Of a DNA stretch of 64,000 nucleotides, positions 24,220 to 36,504 are shown piece after piece. Under the pieces are notes generated by a model, which did no database searches, was not told where the DNA came from, and saw nothing but the letters and a program-made list of their open reading frames with translations. Source of the DNA: Auanema rhodensis (Eukaryota; Nematoda; Chromadorea; Rhabditida; Rhabditidae); the NCBI GenBank assembly GCA_964057225.1, contig OZ059898.1, positions 19,259,267-19,323,266 of the forward strand, written 5' to 3'. Numbering within the stretch: the first letter of the stretch is position 1; each line of letters begins with the position of its first letter. Both the position numbers and the translations under genes were made by a program.

Positions 24220-25623
24220 AAGCAATGTTGAGTGAACATGGAAACTCAACATACACTAATGCATCATTTTTCGAACAATCATAACTAATTTTTGTATTAA
24301 GCGTTTCTCAATGTAGTATAGTGCATTTGATGCGGATTTTTAAGCTGCGTCGATCTGTGTTATCAGATTTGCGCTAGCTTAAAAATGCACCGAGATATCA
24401 ACTGATATAAGTTCACACTTATATCCTCGATTTTCACCCTGAAGAATTATTTTTTTCGTTGAATAACATTGTCCATCGTCTTTGCCTTGAAAAAAGGAAT
24501 CTAAAAACATCTACTTTTTGCTAAATTATTTTGAAATTTTTCGAAAAAATTTTTGTCAAAATGTTTTTGGAAGCAATGTTGAGTGTACATGGAAACTCAA
24601 CATACACTAATGCATCATTTTTCAAACGATCATAACTAATTTTTGTATTAAGCATTTCTCAATGTAGTATAGTGCATTCGATGCGGATTTTTAAGCTGCG
24701 TCGATCTGTGTTATCAGATTTGCGCTAGCTTAAAAATGCACCGAGATATCAACTGATATAAGTTCACACTTATATCCTCGATTTTCACCCTGAAGAATTA
24801 TTTTTTTCGTTGAATAACATTGTCCATCGTCTTTGCCTTGAAAAAAGGAATCTAAAAACATCTACTTTTTGCTAAATTATTTTGAAATTTTTCGAAAAAA
24901 TTTTTGTCAAAATGTTTTTGGAAGCAATGTTGAGTGAACATGGAAACTCAACATACACTAATGCATCATTTTTCGAACAATCATAACTAATTTTTGTATT
25001 AAGCGTTTCTCAATGTAGTATAGTGCATTTGATGCGGATTTTTAAGCTGCGTCGATCTGTGTTATCAGATTTGCGCTAGCTTAAAAATGCACCGAGATAT
25101 CAACTGATATAAGTTCACACTTATATCCTCGATTTTCACCCTGAAGAATTAATTTTTTCGTTGAATAACATTGTCCATCGTCTTTGCCTTGAAAAAAGGA
25201 ATCTAAAAACATCTACTTTTTGCTAAATTATTCTGAAATTTTTCGAAAAAATTTTTGTCAAAATGTTTTTGGAAGCAATGTTGAGTGTACATGGAAACTC
25301 AACATACACTAATGCATCATTTTTCAAACGATCATAACTAATTTTTGTATTAAGCGTTTCTCAATGTAGTATAGTGCATTTGATGCGGATTTTTAAGCTG
25401 CGTCGATCTGTGTTATCAGATTTGCGCTAGCTTGAAAATGCACCGAGATATCAACTGATATAAGTTCACACTTATATCCTCGATTTTCACCCTGAAGAAT
25501 TATTTTTTTCGTTGAATAACATTGTCCATCGTCTCTGCCTTGAAAAAAGGAATCTAAAAACATCTACTTTTTGCTAAATTATTTTGAAATTTTTCGAAAA
25601 AATTTTTGTCAAAATGTTTTTGG
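24220..25623. repeat. Monomers M69-M72 between cassettes
   Basis: M69 A (T231), M70 B (A84-C109-T231), M71 A (C312), M72 B (A162G, T231, T263C). M72 carries T263C, as do M57, M81 and M110. M57, M72 and M81 each directly precede a cassette-heading class A monomer, so the T263C copy may be the ancestral cassette boundary. Confidence 0.75.
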
Positions 25624-28600
25624 AAGCAATGTTGAGTGAACATGGAAACTCAACATACACTAATGCATCATTTTTCGAACAATCATAACTAATTTTTGTA
25701 TTAAGCGTTTCTCAATGTAGTATAGTGCATTTGATGCGGATTTTTAAGCTGCGTCGATCTGTGTTATCAGATTTGCGCTAGCTTAAAAATGCACCGAGAT
25801 ATCAACTGATATAAGTTCACACTTATATCCTCGATTTTCACCCTGAAGAATTAATTTTTTCGTTGAATAACATTGTCCATCGTCTTTGCCTTGAAAAAAG
25901 GAATCTAAAAACATCTACTTTTTGCTAAATTATTTTGAAATTTTTCGAAAAAATTTTTGTCAAAATGTTTTTGGAAGCAATGTTGAGTGTACATGGAAAC
26001 TCAACATACACTAATGCATCATTTTTCAAACGATCATAACTAATTTTTGTATTAAGCGTTTTTCAATGTAGTATAGTGCATTCGATGCGGATTTTTAAGC
26101 TGCGTCGATCTGTGTTATCAGATTTGCGCTAGCTTAAAAATGCACCGAGATATCAACTGATATAAGTTCACACTTATATCCTCGATTTTCACCCTGAAGA
26201 ATTAATTTTTTCGTTGAATAACATTGTCCATCGTCTTTGCCTTGAAAAAAGGAATCTAAAAACATCTACTTTTTGCTAAATTATTTTGAAATTTTTCGAA
26301 AAAATTTTTGTCAAAATGTTTTTGGAAGCAATGTTGAGTGAACATGGAAACTCAACATACACTAATGCATCATTTTTCGAACAATCATAACTAATTTTTG
26401 TATTAAGCGTTTCTCAATGTAGTATAGTGCATTTGATGCGGATTTTTAAGCTGCGTCGATCTGTGTTATCAGATTTGCGCTAGCTTAAAAATGCACCGAG
26501 ATATCAACTGATATAAGTTCACACTTATATCCTCGATTTTCACCCTGAAGAATTATTTTTTTCGTTGAATAACATTGTCCATCGTCTTTGCCTTGAAAAA
26601 AGGAATCTAAAAACATCTACTTTTTGCTAAATTATTTTGAAATTTTTCGAAAAAATTTTTGTCAAAATGTTTTTGGAAGCAATGTTGAGTGTACATGGAA
26701 ACTCAACATACACTAATGCATCATTTTTCAAACGATCATAACTAATTTTTGTATTAAGCGTTTCTCCATGTAGTATAGTGCATTTGATGCGGATTTTTAA
26801 GCTGCGTCGATCTGTGTTATCAGATTTGCGCTAGCTTAAAAATGCACCGAGATATCAACTGATATAAGTTCACACTTATATCCTCGATTTTCACCCTGAA
26901 GAATTAATTTTTTCGTTGAATAACATTGTCCATCGTCTTTGCCTTGAAAAAAGGAATCTAAAAACATCTACTTTTTGCTAAATTATTTTGAAATTTTTCG
27001 AAAAAATTTTTGTCAAAATGTTTTTGGAAGCAATGTTGAGTGTACATGGAAACTCAACATACACTAATGCATCATTTTTCAAACGATCATAACTAATTTT
27101 TGTATTAAGCGTTTCTCAATGTAGTATAGTGCATTCGATGCGGATTTTTAAGCTGCGTCGATCTGTGTTATCAGATTTGCGCTAGCTTAAAAATGCACCG
27201 AGATATCAACTGATATAAGTTCACACTTATATCCTCGATTTTCACCCTGAAGAATTAATTTTTTCGTTGAATAACATTGTCCATCGTCTTTGCCTTGAAA
27301 AAAGGAATCTAAAAACATCTACTTTTTGCTAAATTATTTTGAAATTTTTCGAAAAAATTTTTGTCAAAATGTTTTTGGAAGCAATGTTGAGTGTACATGG
27401 AAACTCAACATACACTAATGCATCATTTTTCAAACGATCATAACTAATTTTTGTATTAAGCGTTTCTCAATGTAGTATAGTGCATTCGATGCGGATTTTT
27501 AAGCTGCGTCGATCTGTGTTATCAGATTTGCGCTAGCTTAAAAATGCACCGAGATATCAACTGATATAAGTTCACACTTATATCCTCGATTTTCACCCTG
27601 AAGAATTAATTTTTTCGTTGAATAACATTGTCCATCGTCTTTGCCTTGAAAAAAGGAATCTAAAAACATCTACTTTTTGCTAAATTATTTTGAAATTTTT
27701 CGAAAAAATTTTTGTCAAAATGTTTTTGGAAGCAATGTTGAGTGTACATGGAAACTCAACATACACTAATGCATCATTTTTCAAACGATCATAACTAATT
27801 TTTGTATTAAGCGTTTCTCAATGTAGTATAGTGCATTTGATGCGGATTTTTAAGCTGCGTCGATCTGTGTTATCAGATTTGCGCTAGCTTAAAAATGCAC
27901 CGAGATATCAACTGATATAAGTTCACACTTATATCCTCGATTTTCACCCTGAAGAATTAATTTTTTCGTTGAATAACATTGTCCATCGTCTTTGCCTTGA
28001 AAAAAGGAATCTAAAAACATCTACTTTTTGCTAAATTATTTTGAAATTTTTCGAAAAAATTTTTGTCAAAATGTTTTTGGAAGCAATGTTGAGTGTACAT
28101 GGAAACTCAACATACACTAATGCATCATTTTTCAAACGATCATAACTAATTTTTGTATTAAGCGTTTCTCAATGTAGTATAGTGCATTCGATGCGGATTT
28201 TTAAGCTGCGTCGATCTGTGTTATCAGATTTGCGCTAGCTTAAAAATGCACCGAGATATCAACTGATATAAGTTCACACTTATATCCTCGATTTTCACCC
28301 TGAAGAATTATTTTTTTCGTTGAATAACATTGTCCATCGTCTTTGCCTTGAAAAAAGGAATCTAAAAACATCTACTTTTTGCTAAATTATTTTGAAATTT
28401 TTCGAAAAAATTTTTGTCAAAATGTTTTTGGAAGCAATGTTGAGTGAACATGGAAACTCAACATACACTAATGCATCATTTTTCGAACAATCATAACTAA
28501 TTTTTGTATTAAGCGTTTCTCAATGTAGTATAGTGCATTCGATGCGGATTTTTAAGCTGCGTCGATCTGTGTTATCAGATTTGCGCTAGCTTAAAAATGC

Positions 28601-28782
28601 ACCGAGATATCAACTGATATAAGTTCACACTTATATCCTCGATTTTCACCCTGAAGAATTAATTTTTTCGTTGAATAACATTGTCCATCGTCTCTGCCTT
28701 GAAAAAAGGAATCTAAAAACATCTACTTTTTGCTAAATTATTTTGAAATTTTTCGAAAAAATTTTTGTCAAAATGTTTTTGG
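25624..28782. repeat. Higher-order cassette, copy 3 (M73-M81), 9 monomers
   Basis: Order: A; B (T88-C109); A (T231); B (A91C); B (C109); B (C109); B; B (C109-T231); A (C109, T263C). The unit is 3159 bp and is directly followed by copy 4 in the same order. Confidence 0.82.
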
Positions 28783-31700
28783 AAGCAATGTTGAGTGAAC
28801 ATGGAAACTCAACATACACTAATGCATCATTTTTCGAACAATCATAACTAATTTTTGTATTAAGCGTTTCTCAATGTAGTATAGTGCATTTGATGCGGAT
28901 TTTTAAGCTGCGTCGATCTGTGTTATCAGATTTGCGCTAGCTTAAAAATGCACCGAGATATCAACTGATATAAGTTCACACTTATATCCTCGATTTTCAC
29001 CCTGAAGAATTAATTTTTTCGTTGAATAACATTGTCCATCGTCTTTGCCTTGAAAAAAGGAATCTAAAAACATCTACTTTTTGCTAAATTATTTTGAAAT
29101 TTTTCGAAAAAATTTTTGTCAAAATGTTTTTGGAAGCAATGTTGAGTGTACATGGAAACTCAACATACACTAATGCATCATTTTTCAAACGATCATAACT
29201 AATTTTTGTATTAAGCGTTTTTCAATGTAGTATAGTGCATTCGATGCGGATTTTTAAGCTGCGTCGATCTGTGTTATCAGATTTGCGCTAGCTTAAAAAT
29301 GCACCGAGATATCAACTGATATAAGTTCACACTTATATCCTCGATTTTCACCCTGAAGAATTAATTTTTTCGTTGAATAACATTGTCCATCGTCTTTGCC
29401 TTGAAAAAAGGAATCTAAAAACATCTACTTTTTGCTAAATTATTTTGAAATTTTTCGAAAAAATTTTTGTCAAAATGTTTTTGGAAGCAATGTTGAGTGA
29501 ACATGGAAACTCAACATACACTAATGCATCATTTTTCGAACAATCATAACTAATTTTTGTATTAAGCGTTTCTCAATGTAGTATAGTGCATTTGATGCGG
29601 ATTTTTAAGCTGCGTCGATCTGTGTTATCAGATTTGCGCTAGCTTAAAAATGCACCGAGATATCAACTGATATAAGTTCACACTTATATCCTCGATTTTC
29701 ACCCTGAAGAATTATTTTTTTCGTTGAATAACATTGTCCATCGTCTTTGCCTTGAAAAAAGGAATCTAAAAACATCTACTTTTTGCTAAATTATTTTGAA
29801 ATTTTTCGAAAAAATTTTTGTCAAAATGTTTTTGGAAGCAATGTTGAGTGTACATGGAAACTCAACATACACTAATGCATCATTTTTCAAACGATCATAA
29901 CTAATTTTTGTATTAAGCGTTTCTCCATGTAGTATAGTGCATTTGATGCGGATTTTTAAGCTGCGTCGATCTGTGTTATCAGATTTGCGCTAGCTTAAAA
30001 ATGCACCGAGATATCAACTGATATAAGTTCACACTTATATCCTCGATTTTCACCCTGAAGAATTAATTTTTTCGTTGAATAACATTGTCCATCGTCTTTG
30101 CCTTGAAAAAAGGAATCTAAAAACATCTACTTTTTGCTAAATTATTTTGAAATTTTTCGAAAAAATTTTTGTCAAAATGTTTTTGGAAGCAATGTTGAGT
30201 GTACATGGAAACTCAACATACACTAATGCATCATTTTTCAAACGATCATAACTAATTTTTGTATTAAGCGTTTCTCAATGTAGTATAGTGCATTCGATGC
30301 GGATTTTTAAGCTGCGTCGATCTGTGTTATCAGATTTGCGCTAGCTTAAAAATGCACCGAGATATCAACTGATATAAGTTCACACTTATATCCTCGATTT
30401 TCACCCTGAAGAATTAATTTTTTCGTTGAATAACATTGTCCATCGTCTTTGCCTTGAAAAAAGGAATCTAAAAACATCTACTTTTTGCTAAATTATTTTG
30501 AAATTTTTCGAAAAAATTTTTGTCAAAATGTTTTTGGAAGCAATGTTGAGTGTACATGGAAACTCAACATACACTAATGCATCATTTTTCAAACGATCAT
30601 AACTAATTTTTGTATTAAGCGTTTCTCAATGTAGTATAGTGCATTTGATGCGGATTTTTAAGCTGCGTCGATCTGTGTTATCAGATTTGCGCTAGCTTAA
30701 AAATGCACCGAGATATCAACTGATATAAGTTCACACTTATATCCTCGATTTTCACCCTGAAGAATTAATTTTTTCGTTGAATAACATTGTCCATCGTCTT
30801 TGCCTTGAAAAAAGGAATCTAAAAACATCTACTTTTTGCTAAATTATTTTGAAATTTTTCGAAAAAATTTTTGTCAAAATGTTTTTGGAAGCAATGTTGA
30901 GTGTACATGGAAACTCAACATACACTAATGCATCATTTTTCAAACGATCATAACTAATTTTTGTATTAAGCGTTTCTCAATGTAGTATAGTGCATTCGAT
31001 GCGGATTTTTAAGCTGCGTCGATCTGTGTTATCAGATTTGCGCTAGCTTAAAAATGCACCGAGATATCAACTGATATAAGTTCACACTTATATCCTCGAT
31101 TTTCACCCTGAAGAATTAATTTTTTCGTTGAATAACATTGTCCATCGTCTTTGCCTTGAAAAAAGGAATCTAAAAACATCTACTTTTTGCTAAATTATTT
31201 TGAAATTTTTCGAAAAAATTTTTGTCAAAATGTTTTTGGAAGCAATGTTGAGTGTACATGGAAACTCAACATACACTAATGCATCATTTTTCAAACGATC
31301 ATAACTAATTTTTGTATTAAGCGTTTCTCAATGTAGTATAGTGCATTTGATGCGGATTTTTAAGCTGCGTCGATCTGTGTTATCAGATTTGCGCTAGCTT
31401 AAAAATGCACCGAGATATCAACTGATATAAGTTCACACTTATATCCTCGATTTTCACCCTGAAGAATTAATTTTTTCGTTGAATAACATTGTCCATCGTC
31501 TTTGCCTTGAAAAAAGGAATCTAAAAACATCTACTTTTTGCTAAATTATTTTGAAATTTTTCGAAAAAATTTTTGTCAAAATGTTTTTGGAAGCAATGTT
31601 GAGTGTACATGGAAACTCAACATACACTAATGCATCATTTTTCAAACGATCATAACTAATTTTTGTATTAAGCGTTTCTCAATGTAGTATAGTGCATTCG

Positions 31701-32292
31701 ATGCGGATTTTTAAGCTGCGTCGATCTGTGTTATCAGATTTGCGCTAGCTTAAAAATGCACCGAGATATCAACTGATATAAGTTCACACTTATATCCTCG
31801 ATTTTCACCCTGAAGAATTATTTTTTTCGTTGAATAACATTGTCCATCGTCTTTGCCTTGAAAAAAGGAATCTAAAAACATCTACTTTTTGCTAAATTAT
31901 TTTGAAATTTTTCGAAAAAATTTTTGTCAAAATGTTTTTGGAAGCAATGTTGAGTGAACATGGAAACTCAACATACACTAATGCATCATTTTTCGAACAA
32001 TCATAACTAATTTTTGTATTAAGCGTTTCTCAATGTAGTATAGTGCATTCGATGCGGATTTTTAAGCTGCGTCGATCTGTGTTATCAGATTTGCGCTAGC
32101 TTAAAAATGCACCGAGATATCAACTGATATAAGTTCACACTTATATCCTCGATTTTCACCCTGAAGAATTAATTTTTTCGTTGAATAACATTGTCCATCG
32201 TCTTTGCCTTGAAAAAAGGAATCTAAAAACATCTACTTTTTGCTAAATTATTTTGAAATTTTTCGAAAAAATTTTTGTCAAAATGTTTTTGG
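28783..32292. repeat. Higher-order cassette, copy 4 (M82-M91), 10 monomers
   Basis: Order: A; B (T88-C109); A (T231); B (A91C); B (C109); B; B (C109); B; B (C109-T231); A (C109). It parallels copy 3 but has one additional class B monomer in the middle, where the C109/T109 pair occurs twice (M86-M87 and M88-M89). This suggests unequal exchange by a whole number of monomers. Confidence 0.82.
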
Positions 32293-35200
32293 AAGCAATG
32301 TTGAGTGTACATGGAAACTCAACATACACTAATGCATCATTTTTCAAACGATCATAACTAATTTTTGTATTAAGCGTTTCTCAATGTAGTATAGTGCATT
32401 CGATGCGGATTTTTAAGCTGCGTCGATCTGTGTAATCAGATTTGCGCTAGCTTAAAAATGCACCGAGATATCAACTGATATAAGTTCACACTTATATCCT
32501 CGATTTTCACCCTGAAGAATTAATTTTTTCGTTGAATAACATTGTCCATCGTCTTTGCCTTGAAAAAAGGAATCTAAAAACATCTACTTTTTGCTAAATT
32601 ATTTTGAAATTTTTCGAAAAAATTTTTGTCAAAATGTTTTTGGAAGCAATGTTGAGTGTACATGGAAACTCAACATACACTAATGCATCATTTTTCAAAC
32701 GATCATAACTAATTTTTGTATTAAGCGTTTCTCAATGTAGTATAGTGCATTCGATGCGGATTTTTAAGCTGCGTCGATCTGTGTTATCAGATTTGCGCTA
32801 GCTTAAAAATGCACCGAGATATCAACTGATATAAGTTCACACTTATATCCTCGATTTTCACCCTGAAGAATTAATTTTTTCGTTGAATAACATTGTCCAT
32901 CGTCTTTGCCTTGAAAAAAGGAATCTAAAAACATCTACTTTTTGCTAAATTATTTTGAAATTTTTCGAAAAAATTTTTGTCAAAATGTTTTTGGAAGCAA
33001 TGTTGAGTGTACATGGAAACTCAACATACACTAATGCATCATTTTTCAAACGATCATAACTAATTTTTGTATTAAGCGTTTCTCAATGTAGTATAGTGCA
33101 TTCGATGCGGATTTTTAAGCTGCGTCGATCTGTGTTATCAGATTTGCGCTAGCTTAAAAATGCACCGAGATATCAACTGATATAAGTTCACACTTATATC
33201 CTCGATTTTCACCCTGAAGAATTAATTTTTTCGTTGAATAACATTGTCCATCGTCTTTGCCTTGAAAAAAGGAATCTAAAAACATCTACTTTTTGCTAAA
33301 TTATTTTGAAATTTTTCGAAAAAATTTTTGTCAAAATGTTTTTGGAAGCAATGTTGAGTGTACATGGAAACTCAACATACACTAATGCATCATTTTTCAA
33401 ACGATCATAACTAATTTTTGTATTAAGCGTTTCTCAATGTAGTATAGTGCATTTGATGCGGATTTTTAAGCTGCGTCGATCTGTGTTATCAGATTTGCGC
33501 TAGTTTAAAAATGCACCGAGATATCAACTGATATAAGTTCACACTTATATCCTCGATTTTCACCCTGAAGAATTAATTTTTTCGTTGAATAACATTGTCC
33601 ATCGTCTTTGCCTTGAAAAAAGGAATCTAAAAACATCTACTTTTTGCTAAATTATTTTGAAATTTTTCGAAAAAATTTTTGTCAAAATGTTTTTGGAAGC
33701 AATGTTGAGTGTACATGGAAACTCAACATACACTAATGCATCATTTTTCAAACGATCATAACTAATTTTTGTATTAAGCGTTTCTCAATGTAGTATAGTG
33801 CATTCGATGCGGATTTTTAAGCTGCGTCGATCTGTGTTATCAGATTTGCGCTAGCTTAAAAATGCACCGAGATATCAACTGATATAAGTTCACACTTATA
33901 TCCTCGATTTTCACCCTGAAGAATTATTTTTTTCGTTGAATAACATTGTCCATCGTCTTTGCCTTGAAAAAAGGAATCTAAAAACATCTACTTTTTGCTA
34001 AATTATTTTGAAATTTTTCGAAAAAATTTTTGTCAAAATGTTTTTGGAAGCAATGTTGAGTGAACATGGAAACTCAACATACACTAATGCATCATTTTTC
34101 GAACAATCATAACTAATTTTTGTATTAAGCGTTTCTCAATGTAGTATAGTGCATTTGATGCGGATTTTTAAGCTGCGTCGATCTGTGTTATCAGATTTGC
34201 GCTAGCTTAAAAATGCACCGAGATATCAACTGATATAAGTTCACACTTATATCCTCGATTTTCACCCTGAAGAATTAATTTTTTTGTTGAATAACATTGT
34301 CCATCGTCTTTGCTTTGAAAAAAGGAATCTAAAAACATCTACTTTTTGCTAAATTATTTTGAAATTTTTCGAAAAAATTTTTGTCAAAATGTTTTTGGAA
34401 GCAATGTTGAGTGTACATGGAAACTCAACATACACTAATGCATCATTTTTCAAACGATCATAACTAATTTTTGTATTAAGCGTTTCTCAATGTAGTATAG
34501 TGCATTCGATGCGGATTTTTAAGCTGCGTCGATCTGTGTTATCAGATTTGCGCTAGCTTAAAAATGCACCGAGATATCAACTGATATAAGTTCACACTTA
34601 TATCCTCGATTTTCACCCTGAAGAATTATTTTTTTCGTTGAATAACATTGTCCATCGTCTTTGCCTTGAAAAAAGGAATCTAAAAACATCTACTTTTTGC
34701 TAAATTATTTTGAAATTTTTCGAAAAAATTTTTGTCAAAATGTTTTTGGAAGCAATGTTGAGTGAACATGGAAACTCAACATACACTAATGCATCATTTT
34801 TCGAACAATCATAACTAATTTTTGTATTAAGCGTTTCTCAATGTAGTATAGTGCATTTGATGCGGATTTTTAAGCTGCGTCGATCTGTGTTATCAGATTT
34901 GCGCTAGCTTAAAAATGCACCGAGATATCAACTGATATAAGTTCACACTTATATCCTCGATTTTCACCCTGAAGAATTAATTTTTTCGTTGAATAACATT
35001 GTCCATCGTCTTTGCCTTGAAAAAAGGAATCTAAAAACATCTACTTTTTGCTAAATTATTTTGAAATTTTTCGAAAAAATTTTTGTCAAAATGTTTTTGG
35101 AAGCAATGTTGAGTGTACATGGAAACTCAACATACACTAATGCATCATTTTTCAAACGATCATAACTAATTTTTGTATTAAGCGTTTCTCAATGTAGTAT

Positions 35201-36504
35201 AGTGCATTCGATGCGGATTTTTAAGCTGCGTCGATCTGTGTAATCAGATTTGCGCTAGCTTAAAAATGCACCGAGATATCAACTGATATAAGTTCACACT
35301 TATATCCTCGATTTTCACCCTGAAGAATTAATTTTTTCGTTGAATAACATTGTCCATCGTCTTTGCCTTGAAAAAAGGAATCTAAAAACATCTACTTTTT
35401 GCTAAATTATTTTGAAATTTTTCGAAAAAATTTTTGTCAAAATGTTTTTGGAAGCAATGTTGAGTGTACATGGAAACTCAACATACACTAATGCATCATT
35501 TTTCAAACGATCATAACTAATTTTTGTATTAAGCGTTTCTCAATGTAGTATAGTGCATTCGATGCGGATTTTTAAGCTGCGTCGATCTGTGTTATCAGAT
35601 TTGCGCTAGCTTAAAAATGCACCGAGATATCAACTGATATAAGTTCACACTTATATCCTCGATTTTCACCCTGAAGAATTAATTTTTTCGTTGAATAACA
35701 TTGTCCATCGTCTTTGCCTTGAAAAAAGGAATCTAAAAACATCTACTTTTTGCTAAATTATTTTGAAATTTTTCGAAAAAATTTTTGTCAAAATGTTTTT
35801 GGAAGCAATGTTGAGTGTACATGGAAACTCAACATACACTAATGCATCATTTTTCAAACGATCATAACTAATTTTTGTATTAAGCGTTTCTCAATGTAGT
35901 ATAGTGCATTTGATGCGGATTTTTAAGCTGCGTCGATCTGTGTTATCAGATTTGCGCTAGCTTAAAAATGCACCGAGATATCAACTGATATAAGTTCACA
36001 CTTATATCCTCGATTTTCACCCTGAAGAATTAATTTTTTCGTTGAATAACATTGTCCATCGTCTTTGCCTTGAAAAAAGGAATCTAAAAACATCTACTTT
36101 TTGCTAAATTATTTTGAAATTTTTCGAAAAAATTTTTGTCAAAATGTTTTTGGAAGCAATGTTGAGTGTACATGGAAACTCAACATACACTAATGCATCA
36201 TTTTTCAAACGATCATAACTAATTTTTGTATTAAGCGTTTCTCAATGTAGTATAGTGCATTCGATGCGGATTTTTAAGCTGCGTCGATCTGTGTTATCAG
36301 ATTTGCGCTAGCTTAAAAATGCACCGAGATATCAACTGATATAAGTTCACACTTATATCCTCGATTTTCACCCTGAAGAATTATTTTTTTCGTTGAATAA
36401 CATTGTCCATCGTCTTTGCCTTGAAAAAAGGAATCTAAAAACATCTACTTTTTGCTAAATTATTTTGAAATTTTTCGAAAAAATTTTTGTCAAAATGTTT
36501 TTGG
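32293..36504. repeat. Duplicated block marked by T142A (M92-M99 and M100-M103)
   Basis: M92 and M100 are class B with C109 and T142A (gtgtaatcag). Each is followed by B(C109) copies, a B with T109 and a B with C109-T231; the first block has one extra B(C109). M97 (A) has C238T and a change reading gctttgaa near 266-271. M98 is B(C109-T231) and M99 is consensus A. M95 has C159T in the fold-back arm. Starts of the two T142A copies are 2808 bp (8 monomers) apart. Confidence 0.78.
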
